Positions 1 to 6,184 of a stretch of DNA of 11,292 bases are shown piece by piece. This stretch comes from an uncultured Prevotellaceae bacterium (GTDB lineage Bacteria > Bacteroidota > Bacteroidia > Bacteroidales > Muribaculaceae): positions 1-11,292 of the forward strand of contig CAMGFF010000044.1 in NCBI GenBank assembly GCA_946055125.1. The letters run 5' to 3'. Position 1 is the first letter of the stretch. The number at the start of each line of letters is the position of its first letter. The translations under genes and the position numbers were made by a program. The notes below the pieces were generated by a model. That model was not told the origin of the DNA. It saw nothing but the letters and a program-made list of their open reading frames with translations, and searched no databases.

Positions 1-139
1 CAAAATTAAAATCTTCGCTTTTAATTTTGCCTTTGCTCTCATTTGTTGTAACTTTCAATAAGTTAGCACTGCACTCGGCAACGCCAAAATTAAAATCTTC
101 GCTTTTAATTTTGCCTTTGCTCTCATTTGTTGTAACTTT
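1..139. repeat. 55-bp perfect direct repeat, two copies (1-55 and 85-139)
   Basis: Positions 1-55 and 85-139 are identical by eye and lie 84 bp apart, separated by 29 bp of unrelated sequence. Each copy begins with a perfect inverted repeat: CAAAATTAAAA, a 7-base spacer TCTTCGC, then TTTTAATTTTG (1-11/19-29 and 85-95/103-113). Each copy ends in the -7 region of a promoter. The first copy begins at the window edge, so the repeat may extend further left or have more copies. The cause of the duplication is not visible; no transposase or target-site duplication is seen. Confidence 0.93.
26..56 (+). promoter_or_regulatory. Upstream second copy of the phoH promoter, last -7 base changed
   Basis: The first repeat copy has TTTG at 26-29 and TAACTTTC at 49-56 with the same 19-bp spacing. 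The final G of the TAnnTTTG consensus is C here because the 55-bp repeat ends one base short of it. It may be a weaker start site, a decoy, or inactive. The palindrome at 1-29 overlaps its -33 box as in the downstream copy. Confidence 0.4.
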
Positions 140-140
140 G
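110..140 (+). promoter_or_regulatory. Bacteroidota-type promoter for phoH
   Basis: A TTTG box at 110-113 and TAACTTTG at 133-140 are separated by 19 bp. This matches the Bacteroidota primary sigma factor consensus (TTTG near -33, TAnnTTTG near -7). Transcription would start near 146-148, giving a leader of about 50 bases before the phoH ATG at 199. The -33 box lies inside the right arm of the palindrome at 85-113, so a protein bound to the palindrome would be placed to block or alter polymerase binding. That regulatory role is inference. Confidence 0.75.
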
Positions 141-198
141 CACTGGAATTGTGGCGTATGCTCTATGGCATGGCGCATTTCGCGATTTTTACTTGCAA

Positions 199-1194
199 AT
201 GATTGAACGCATTATTATTATCGACAAGGTGGACCCCGTGACGTTCTACGGGGTGAACAACGCCAATATTCAGCTCATACGCAACCTCTTCCCTAAGTTG
301 CGCATGGCCGCGCGTGGCTCTATCATCAAGGTGATTGGCGACGATGCCGAGACTTCGGTCTTCGAGGAGAAGATAAAGAAGCTCGAGGACTATTGCGCCA
401 AGTATAACAAGCTGCCAAGCGAGGTGATTATCGACACCATTCGCGGCGAGGCCCCCAAGGAAATTGAGCTCGACGACGTGATTATCTATGGCGTGAACGG
501 AAAGCCTATCTCGGGTCGCACGCCCAACCAGCAGCTGCTGGTGAACACCTTCAAGCGCAACGACCTCACTTTCGCCCTCGGGCCCGCCGGCACTGGCAAG
601 ACCTATGTGGCCATAGCCCTCGCCGTGCGTGCCCTCAAGAACCGCGAGGTGCGCAAGATTATCCTCTCGCGCCCGGCAGTGGAGGCCGGCGAGAAGCTGG
701 GTTTCCTCCCCGGCGACATGAAGGAGAAAATCGACCCCTACCTGCAGCCGCTCTACGATGCGCTCGAGGACATGATTCCGGCCGCCAAGCTCAAGGAATA
801 CATGGAGGGCAATGTGATACAGATTGCCCCGCTGGCCTTTATGCGCGGGCGCACGCTCAATGAGGCGGTTATCGTGCTCGATGAGGCACAGAACACCACC
901 ACGCACCAAATCAAGATGTTCCTCACGCGCCTTGGAATGGGCTCGAAGATGATTATCACCGGCGACGTGACCCAGATCGACCTGCCCCGCACCACCCAGT
1001 CGGGACTGGTGCAGGCGCTGAGCATACTGCGCGGGGTGCCGGGCATAGGGCGGGTGGAATTCGACAAAAAGGACATCGTGCGCCACAAGCTCGTGCAGCG
1101 CATAGTGGAGGCCTATGAGCGGCACGACGAGGCAGCACGCGCCGAGGCCGCCGCAGCACGCGCAGCCCGCGAGAGCCACCCTGGCGATGAATAA
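199..1194 (+). CDS. phoH: PhoH-family ATPase (PhoH-like protein)
   Basis: Predicted 331-residue cytoplasmic P-loop ATPase of the PhoH family. The family is linked to RNA metabolism and phosphate-starvation responses, but its exact substrate is not settled. The Walker A motif GPAGTGKT is at residues 128-135, and Walker B with the PhoH signature VIVLDEAQN is near 224-232. Further C-terminal landmarks are the ITGDVTQIDLP and LVQRIVEAYE stretches. The last 20 or so residues are rich in Ala, Arg and Glu and look disordered. An in-frame GTG at 151 would add 16 residues, but ATG 199 gives MIERIIII, which fits the Bacteroidales family N-terminus. A consensus promoter ends at 140. purC follows after 40 bp with no visible terminator, so the two are probably cotranscribed. 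Confidence 0.93.
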   Translation: MIERIIIIDKVDPVTFYGVNNANIQLIRNLFPKLRMAARGSIIKVIGDDAETSVFEEKIKKLEDYCAKYNKLPSEVIIDTIRGEAPKEIELDDVIIYGVNGKPISGRTPNQQLLVNTFKRNDLTFALGPAGTGKTYVAIALAVRALKNREVRKIILSRPAVEAGEKLGFLPGDMKEKIDPYLQPLYDALEDMIPAAKLKEYMEGNVIQIAPLAFMRGRTLNEAVIVLDEAQNTTTHQIKMFLTRLGMGSKMIITGDVTQIDLPRTTQSGLVQALSILRGVPGIGRVEFDKKDIVRHKLVQRIVEAYERHDEAARAEAAAARAARESHPGDE

Positions 1195-1234
1195 CCGAAA
1201 TTTCTCAACATAAAGTAACACAAATACATGAATC

Positions 1235-2185
1235 ATGGCTACATTAGTTAGAACCGATTTCAATTTTGAGGGTCAAAAGAGTGTGTATCACGGCAAAGTG
1301 CGCGACGTGTATGACATCAACGACGACGTGCTGGTGATGATTGCCACCGACCGTATCTCGGCCTTCGACGTAATCCTGCCCAAGGGAATCCCCTCGAAGG
1401 GACAGGTGCTCAACCAGATTGCCGCCAAATTCCTCGACGCCACCGCCGACATTGTGCCCAACTGGAAGCTCGCCACCCCCGACCCCATGGTCACCGTGGG
1501 ACTGAAGTGCGAGGGATTCCGCGTGGAGATGATAATCCGCGGCTACCTCACCGGCAGCGCATGGCGTGAGTACCAGGCCGGCTGCCGCGAGCTGTGCGGC
1601 GTGCGCCTCCCCGACGGCATGCGCGAGAATGAGCGTTTCCCCGAGCCCATCATCACTCCCACCACCAAGGCCGATGCCGGCCACGATGAGAACATCTCAC
1701 GCGAGGAAATCATCGCACAGGGCATCGTGAGCAAGGAGGACTATGAGACCATGGAGCGCTACACCCGCGCCCTCTTCGCCCGCGGTACCGAGATTGCCGC
1801 CGCCAAGGGGCTGATTCTCGTGGACACGAAGTATGAGTTTGGCAAGCGCGACGGCAAGGTGATTCTCATCGACGAGATTCACACCCCCGACAGCTCACGC
1901 TACTTCTATGCCGAAGGCTACGAGGAGCGTTTCGCCAAGGGCGAGCCACAGCGCCAGCTCTCGAAGGAATTCGTGCGCCAGTGGCTCATCGACCACAACT
2001 TCATGGGAAAGGCGGGCCAGCAGGTGCCCGAGATGACCGACGAATATTGCGACTCGGTGGCTCAGCGCTACATAGAGCTCTATGAGCACATCACCGGCGA
2101 GAAGTTCCAGCCTGCTGCCGATGAGGACATCGCTGCCCGCATCGAGAAGAACGTGGCTGCCTGCCTCAGCACGCTCAAGAAGTGA
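1235..2185 (+). CDS. purC: Phosphoribosylaminoimidazole-succinocarboxamide synthase (SAICAR synthetase)
   Basis: PurC uses ATP to join aspartate to CAIR, forming SAICAR in de novo purine synthesis in the cytoplasm. At 316 residues this is the longer, yeast-like form common in Bacteroidota rather than the roughly 240-residue form of many bacteria. The N-terminal nucleotide-binding loop GKVRDVYD is at 20-27 and DRISAFD at 39-45. The first family signature, VEMIIRGYLTGSAW, is at 97-110. The second, LVDTKYEFG, is at 195-203, followed by DEIHTPDSSR at 213-222. All expected motifs are intact. ATG 1235 leaves a 40-bp gap after phoH with no recognisable promoter. A strong terminator begins 12 bases after the stop, so a phoH-purC transcript is expected to end there. 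Confidence 0.97.
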   Translation: MATLVRTDFNFEGQKSVYHGKVRDVYDINDDVLVMIATDRISAFDVILPKGIPSKGQVLNQIAAKFLDATADIVPNWKLATPDPMVTVGLKCEGFRVEMIIRGYLTGSAWREYQAGCRELCGVRLPDGMRENERFPEPIITPTTKADAGHDENISREEIIAQGIVSKEDYETMERYTRALFARGTEIAAAKGLILVDTKYEFGKRDGKVILIDEIHTPDSSRYFYAEGYEERFAKGEPQRQLSKEFVRQWLIDHNFMGKAGQQVPEMTDEYCDSVAQRYIELYEHITGEKFQPAADEDIAARIEKNVAACLSTLKK

Positions 2186-2196
2186 CAAATATCTCG

Positions 2197-2236
2197 AATG
2201 CCGGGAGAGGGATTCCCACTCCCGGCATTTTTTATT
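2197..2236 (+). terminator. Intrinsic terminator after purC
   Basis: AATGCCGGGAG (2197-2207) pairs perfectly with CTCCCGGCATT (2219-2229), an 11-bp GC-rich stem. Six T's follow at 2228-2233, the first two belonging to the stem. The 11-base loop holds an inner GGGATTCCC that can stack as a second short stem after one A-A mismatch. This is the clearest terminator in the window. It lies between two genes of the same direction, so ubiE needs either read-through or its own promoter. Confidence 0.9.
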
Positions 2237-2274
2237 CCATATCCCAACTCACCCAACCATCACACCCCCACACC

Positions 2275-3015
2275 GTGAACTACGAAGCCGAATCAATAAA
2301 ACCCTACAACGACACCGAGAGCAAGACGGGCCAGGTGCGGCAGATGTTTGACTCCATCGCCCCGGCCTACGACTTCATGAACCGCGCCATGACGCTGGGC
2401 ATCGACCGCCTGTGGCGGCGCAAGGCAGTGCGCATGCTGGGCAAGTGGCAGCCACAGCACATCCTCGATGTGGCCACCGGAACGGGCGACCTCGCCCTGC
2501 TCCTCCACCGCATGCTCAAGCCCCGGCAGGGAATCACGGGCATTGACCTCTCGGAGGGTATGCTCAATGTGGCAAGGCGCAAGGTGGCCGACGCCAACCT
2601 GGCCCACGCCATCACTTTCGAGGCCGGCGACTGCCTCAACCTGCGATTTGCCGACGGCTCATTTGACGCCGTGACGGTGGCCTACGGCGTGCGCAACTTC
2701 GAGCACCTCGACCGTGGCTATGCCGAGATGCACCGCGTGCTCGCCAAGGGCGGCGTGCTGTGTGTGGTAGAACTGTCGACGCCCACCGGGTGCCTCACTC
2801 GCCGGCTCTACGACCTCTACACCCTGCACATCATCCCGCTTGTGGGCCGACTGGTGTCGCGCGACGTGCGTGCCTACCGCTACCTGCCCGAGAGCATTGC
2901 GGCAGTGCCGCAGGGCGAGGCCATGCTCAATATTATGCGGGCCGCAGGATTCACAAGGTGCACCTGCCACCCTCTCACCTTTGGCACCTGCACCATCTAT
3001 CTTGCCACGAAGTAG
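2275..3015 (+). CDS. ubiE: Demethylmenaquinone methyltransferase, UbiE/MenG family
   Basis: SAM-dependent C-methyltransferase for the last step of menaquinone synthesis (demethylmenaquinone to menaquinone). Bacteroidota use menaquinone, so the MenG reaction is the likely one rather than ubiquinone synthesis. The protein has 246 residues. SAM-binding motif I is DVATGTGDL at 65-73, followed by GIDLSEGML, then the family stretch AYGVRNFEHLD around 136-146, and ELSTP. The N-terminal YNDTESKTGQVRQMFDSIAPAYD is family-typical, which argues for GTG 2275 (translated MNYEAES). The longer reading frame begins at 2182, overlapping the purC stop, and would have to translate through the terminator stem. 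No promoter matching TAnnTTTG was seen in the 38 bp between the terminator and the GTG. Confidence 0.93.
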   Translation: MNYEAESIKPYNDTESKTGQVRQMFDSIAPAYDFMNRAMTLGIDRLWRRKAVRMLGKWQPQHILDVATGTGDLALLLHRMLKPRQGITGIDLSEGMLNVARRKVADANLAHAITFEAGDCLNLRFADGSFDAVTVAYGVRNFEHLDRGYAEMHRVLAKGGVLCVVELSTPTGCLTRRLYDLYTLHIIPLVGRLVSRDVRAYRYLPESIAAVPQGEAMLNIMRAAGFTRCTCHPLTFGTCTIYLATK

Positions 3016-3158
3016 CCATAAACAGCGCGAGGGGCTGTTGCCGCCGCCCCTCCCCTCAAGCACACACAGTGACCGCGTGCCACACACACATTCGGCGCCA
3101 TGATTGCCCATCAGGGCGTTAATAAGCTATAAAATAAGCAGAAAAACGCGCCGGGATA
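3016..3158. other. Gene-free spacer between ubiE and the ftsX promoter
   Basis: No convincing coding sequence is present. A 7-bp hairpin, GAGGGGC (3029-3035) with GCCCCTC (3046-3052), lies 14 bases after the ubiE stop. It lacks a T-run, so it is only a weak terminator candidate. CACACA tracts lie near 3061-3088. Nothing else was recognised. Confidence 0.4.
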
Positions 3159-3189
3159 TTGACAAACGCTTTTTGCGGTTGTAATTTTG
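3159..3189 (+). promoter_or_regulatory. Promoter directly upstream of ftsX
   Basis: TTGAC at 3159-3163 serves as the -33 element (it also reads TTGACA, like a classic -35). It is separated by about 20 bp from TAATTTTG at 3182-3189, a full match to TAnnTTTG. Transcription should begin near 3194-3197, only a few bases from the ftsX ATG at 3198, so the mRNA would be leaderless or nearly so. The extended reading frame starts with the TTG at 3159, which would lie in the -33 box and so cannot be transcribed from here. Confidence 0.65.
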
Positions 3190-3197
3190 CAAAAATT

Positions 3198-4076
3198 ATG
3201 GCGGCTACAAAGAAGAAAATATCATATTTCAGTGCCAATGTCACGGCTGTGATAAGCGTGGCGCTGGTGCTGCTGCTGCTTGGAATAGTGGCGGTGATAG
3301 GTGTGGCCGCCAATGGGCTGACGCTGAAAATCAAGGAGCAGATAGGCTTCGACATATCGATGCGCGAGGATGCCACCGAGCAGCAGGTGGCGCAGTTGCG
3401 GCGCGAGATTGCCGCCGCGCCCTTTGTGGCTCGCATGAAGTATGTGTCGAAGGACGATGCCCTGCGGGTGTGGCGCGAGGAGACCGGCGAGGACCTCATG
3501 GCGGTGCTGGGCTTCAACCCGCTCACTGCCGAGATTGAGGTGCATGTGAAGGCGGCCTACTCGAGCCTCGACTCGATTGACTGCATAGCGGCGCGGTTGC
3601 AGCAGCGGCATGCGGCGATTGAGAGCGTGACCACGCACCGGGAGAATATTGAGGCGATCAACCGCACACTGAGGCAGACGGCGCTGGTGCTTGGCGTGGC
3701 GGCAGCGGCGATGCTGCTCATCTCGATTGCACTAATCAACAACACCGTGCGCATGACCATCTACTCTAAGCGCTTCCTCATTCACACGATGAAGCTCGTG
3801 GGGGCCACGGCGGGATTCATTCGCCGCCCCATTGTGGTGAGCTGCATGATTAATGGCGTGATTGCCGCAGTTGTGGCGGTGACCCTGCTCGGCGGGCTGC
3901 TCTACTACCTGAGCCTCGACCCGCTGGCCGGCGAGGCGGTGCGCGAGGCAGTGCCGGTGGAGGCGCTGGGCGCAACGGCAGCCGGAATGGTGGCGCTGGG
4001 CGCGCTGCTGTGCTGCCTCACGGCGATGATGGCGGCGAATAAATACATTAGGCTCGACTACGACCGATTGTTTTGA
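3198..4076 (+). CDS. ftsX: Cell division protein FtsX (ABC-transporter-like permease)
   Basis: Predicted 292-residue inner-membrane protein. FtsX works with the ATPase FtsE at the divisome to control peptidoglycan hydrolases. The layout fits the family: a short basic cytoplasmic N-terminus (AATKKK), TM1 at about 14-38, an extracytoplasmic domain at about 40-160, then TM2 about 161-182, TM3 about 212-238 and TM4 about 256-280. The conserved stretch ALINNTVRMTIYSKRFLIHTMKLVGAT at about 178-204 follows TM2. ftsE is not adjacent, which is usual for Bacteroidota. ATG 3198 is chosen because the upstream TTG alternative lies in the promoter. The DUF3098 gene follows after 24 bp, probably on the same transcript. 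Confidence 0.92.
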   Translation: MAATKKKISYFSANVTAVISVALVLLLLGIVAVIGVAANGLTLKIKEQIGFDISMREDATEQQVAQLRREIAAAPFVARMKYVSKDDALRVWREETGEDLMAVLGFNPLTAEIEVHVKAAYSSLDSIDCIAARLQQRHAAIESVTTHRENIEAINRTLRQTALVLGVAAAAMLLISIALINNTVRMTIYSKRFLIHTMKLVGATAGFIRRPIVVSCMINGVIAAVVAVTLLGGLLYYLSLDPLAGEAVREAVPVEALGATAAGMVALGALLCCLTAMMAANKYIRLDYDRLF

Positions 4077-4100
4077 GACGTGAGAAAAATCTTCAAGAAA

Positions 4101-4382
4101 ATGAGTAATAACACAAGCAAAAAGACTGCGCCGCAGGCTGGCGGCGAGAAGAAAAAGACAGAAATCAAGTACACCGATTTCCCATTGGCAAAAATCAACT
4201 TCTTGCTGATGATGGTGTGCGGACTGCTGATTGTGGTGGGCTTCCTGCTTATGCTGGGCGGCTCCAACGACGGGGCAGAGTTTAACAACGACATATTCGG
4301 CTTCCGCCGCGTGGTGCTTGGCCCCACCATGGCCTTCATAGGCTTTGTGGCAATGGGAGTTGCGATAATATTCAGAAAATAG
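4101..4382 (+). CDS. DUF3098 family small membrane protein
   Basis: A 93-residue protein of unknown function, recognised as DUF3098 by KINFLLMMVCGLLIVVGFLLMLGGSND and FGFRRVVLGPTMAFIGFVAM. It has a polar Lys-rich N-terminus (1-26), TM1 at about 32-52, a short acidic/Asn-rich linker that is probably extracytoplasmic, and TM2 at about 71-91, ending in RK. Both ends are predicted to be cytoplasmic. Genes of this family usually sit between ftsX and uppP in Bacteroidota, suggesting a link to division or cell-wall lipid recycling, but that rests on neighbourhood only. A GTG at 4080 would add seven residues (MRKIFKK). ATG 4101 fits the usual family length better, though the choice is not certain. 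Confidence 0.85.
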   Translation: MSNNTSKKTAPQAGGEKKKTEIKYTDFPLAKINFLLMMVCGLLIVVGFLLMLGGSNDGAEFNNDIFGFRRVVLGPTMAFIGFVAMGVAIIFRK

Positions 4383-4388
4383 GGGAGA

Positions 4389-4529
4389 GATTAGAGATTA
4401 GTTATTAGATATTAGATATTAGATAGCAGATATTAGATAATAAAAGTGAGCTACTCACTACTCACTGTTCACTAATAACTCCTAACTCCTCACTAATAAC
4501 TCCTCACTAATAACTGCTAACTGCTAAAA
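4389..4529. repeat. Heptad-repeat inverted element upstream of uppP
   Basis: Almost all of the DUF3098-uppP spacer is built from 7-bp units. Block A (4389-4437) has seven units: GATTAGA, GATTAGT, three TATTAGA, TAGCAGA, TATTAGA. After 8 bases, block B (4446-4529) has about twelve units. The first three are imperfect (GTGAGCT and two ACTCACT). Later ones include AATAACT three times, CCTAACT, CCTCACT twice, GCTAACT and a final GCTAAAA. Block B read on the other strand has the AGTTAG-like core of block A, so the blocks are inverted relatives and could fold into an imperfect hairpin. The uppP ATG follows four bases later. The element may affect transcription or translation of uppP, but the sequence does not show this. 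No reading frame is supported here. Confidence 0.85.
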
Positions 4530-4533
4530 CGCT

Positions 4534-5370
4534 ATGGATATTTTTCAATCGATAATAATTGCAATTGTGGAGGGACTCACTGAGTTCCTGCCCGTGTCGT
4601 CGACGGGACACATGATTATCGCCGAGGAGGCCCTCGGCGTGGAACACAACGACTTTGTGAAGGCTTTCACCGTGATAATCCAGTTTGGCGCTATTCTCTC
4701 GGTGGTGTGGCTCTACTGGAAGCGCTTTTTCCACCTCAAGGAGGTCCCCGCGGGGGTTACCGGGCTGAAGGCCTTCCTCACGCGCTACGACTTCTACTGG
4801 AAGCTGCTTGTGGCATTCCTGCCGGCAGCGGTGATAGGCTTCCTGCTTGGCGACTTCATCGACAGCTTGCTCGAGAACGTCACGGTGGTGGCAGTGATGC
4901 TTGTGATAGGCGGCGTACTGATGCTCTTTGTAGACAAATGGTTCAACCGCCCCGGCACGGCACCGCTCACCGAGAAGCGAGCGCTCACCATAGGCTTCTA
5001 TCAGTGCATTGCCATGATACCCGGCGTGTCGCGCTCCATGGCCACCATAGTGGGCGGAATGCAGCAGGGGCTGTCGCGCAAGGACGCGGCCGAGTTCTCG
5101 TTCTTCCTGGCAGTGCCCACCATGTTTGCCGCCACGGCCTATAAGCTCTTGAAGCTGGTTATGGAGCCGGAGTCGCTGCAGCTGCTGAGCGACAACATCG
5201 GCGTGCTGCTCATAGGCAATGTGGTTGCCTTTATCGTGGCGCTGCTTGCCATTAAGTTCTTCATAAGCTATGTTACGAAATATGGCTTCAAGGCCTTTGG
5301 TTACTACCGCATAATCGTGGGAGCGGCAATCATCATCATGGGGTTGTGCGGAATAAGCATGGAGGTGTGA
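4534..5370 (+). CDS. uppP: Undecaprenyl-diphosphate phosphatase (UppP/BacA family)
   Basis: Polytopic inner-membrane enzyme of 278 residues that dephosphorylates undecaprenyl diphosphate to recycle the lipid carrier for peptidoglycan and surface glycans. Higher dosage is known to give bacitracin resistance. The catalytic region EGLTEFLPVSSTGH is at 13-26, with Glu13, Glu17 and His26 matching the known acidic and His residues. The second motif PGVSRSMAT is at 163-171, with Arg167. Several hydrophobic segments fit the usual multi-pass topology, and the length is normal. ATG 4534 gives MDIFQSIIIAIVEG, the family start. The upstream spacer is a heptad-repeat element without a recognisable promoter. 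truB follows after 8 bp, implying one transcript. Confidence 0.96.
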   Translation: MDIFQSIIIAIVEGLTEFLPVSSTGHMIIAEEALGVEHNDFVKAFTVIIQFGAILSVVWLYWKRFFHLKEVPAGVTGLKAFLTRYDFYWKLLVAFLPAAVIGFLLGDFIDSLLENVTVVAVMLVIGGVLMLFVDKWFNRPGTAPLTEKRALTIGFYQCIAMIPGVSRSMATIVGGMQQGLSRKDAAEFSFFLAVPTMFAATAYKLLKLVMEPESLQLLSDNIGVLLIGNVVAFIVALLAIKFFISYVTKYGFKAFGYYRIIVGAAIIIMGLCGISMEV

Positions 5371-5378
5371 TTCGGCCC

Positions 5379-6128
5379 ATGAGTGAGCGATTAAATCCCA
5401 TAGTGGGCGAGGTGTTCTATGTGGACAAGCCACTGCACTGGACCTCATTCTACGCCGTGAAGCACCTGCGCGGAGTGATGCAGAAGAAGCTTGGCGTGAA
5501 GAAGCTCAAGGTGGGGCACGCGGGCACGCTCGACCCGCTCGCCACCGGCGTGCTGATAGTGTGCACGGGCCGCGCCACCAAGCGCATCGACGAGCTGCAG
5601 GCCCATGTGAAGGAATATGTGGCCACGGTGCGGCTCGGAGCCACCACGCCCTCGTTCGACCTCGAGACCGAGGTCGACGGCACTTATCCCTGGGAGCATA
5701 TCACCCGCGACGACGTGGAGCGCGTGCTTCGCGAGGAGTTCACCGGGAGCATAGAGCAAGTGCCGCCGGCATTCTCGGCGTGCAAGGTGGATGGCAAGAG
5801 GGCCTACAAGATGGCACGCAAGGGCCGCGAGGTGGAGCTGAAAGCCAAGACGCTCGTAATCGACGAGATAGAGCTGCTGCACTGCGACCTGCCCAGCATC
5901 ACCGTGCGCGTGGTGTGCAGCAAGGGCACCTATATTCGTGCCCTCGCCCGCGACATTGGCGAGGCACTGGGCAGCGGGGCGCACCTCACCGCCCTGCGCC
6001 GCACCCGGGTGGGCTCGGTAAGCGTGGAGCAGTGCATGGGTGTCGACGAGCTGAAGCAAATGCTCGGCGAGGCCAACTATGTGAGCCCCGAGGAGGCCAT
6101 GGCGCAGTTGCAGAATGGCGCAGGCTGA
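5379..6128 (+). CDS. truB: tRNA pseudouridine(55) synthase TruB
   Basis: TruB converts uridine 55 in the T-loop of tRNAs to pseudouridine. The predicted protein has 249 residues, shorter than the roughly 314 of E. coli, and appears to lack the C-terminal PUA domain, as usual in Bacteroidota. The catalytic motif GHAGTLDPLATGVL contains the nucleophile Asp52. Further landmarks are AFSACKVDGKRAYKMARKG and KGTYIRALARDIGEALG. ATG 5379 lies 8 bp after the uppP stop. A GTG at 5346 would extend the N-terminus by eleven residues and overlap uppP by 25 bp, but the ATG gives the family-typical start before VDKPLHWTSF. GGAGG at 5361-5365 lies 13 bases upstream of the ATG, an unusual, slightly distant Shine-Dalgarno match that may be chance within the uppP end. 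Confidence 0.95.
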   Translation: MSERLNPIVGEVFYVDKPLHWTSFYAVKHLRGVMQKKLGVKKLKVGHAGTLDPLATGVLIVCTGRATKRIDELQAHVKEYVATVRLGATTPSFDLETEVDGTYPWEHITRDDVERVLREEFTGSIEQVPPAFSACKVDGKRAYKMARKGREVELKAKTLVIDEIELLHCDLPSITVRVVCSKGTYIRALARDIGEALGSGAHLTALRRTRVGSVSVEQCMGVDELKQMLGEANYVSPEEAMAQLQNGAG

Positions 6129-6184
6129 TTAGAGAGAATTTTAAGGTAAAAAACATTACGCACACAATAGGTAAAAAAAGAAAC

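Noticed and set aside
1..139. Terminal 55-bp repeat as a CRISPR array or attachment site
   Set aside because: There are only two copies with one 29-bp gap, the repeat is internally palindromic with a promoter, and no cas or integrase gene is present.
163..1263. Long open reading frame (366 codons) on the minus strand opposite phoH; similar long antisense frames opposite uppP (4507-5448), queA (6194-7243) and proB (7318-8448)
   Set aside because: These are shadows of GC-rich codon use with few stops in the antisense frame. Their translations are rich in His, Ala, Leu and Val and match no family, while the sense proteins have intact motifs.
2182..2274. N-terminal extension of UbiE from the GTG overlapping the purC stop
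   Set aside because: It would translate the terminator stem-loop, and the residues do not resemble the UbiE family. GTG 2275 gives the expected start.
3029..3052. Hairpin GAGGGGC/GCCCCTC after ubiE as a terminator
   Set aside because: No T-run follows and the stem is only 7 bp, so it is not called as a terminator.
5561..6184. Apparent N-terminal extension of QueA by 208 residues, which would overlap truB
   Set aside because: The extension is a different frame of truB. QueA starts at ATG 6185 with the family N-terminus and normal length.
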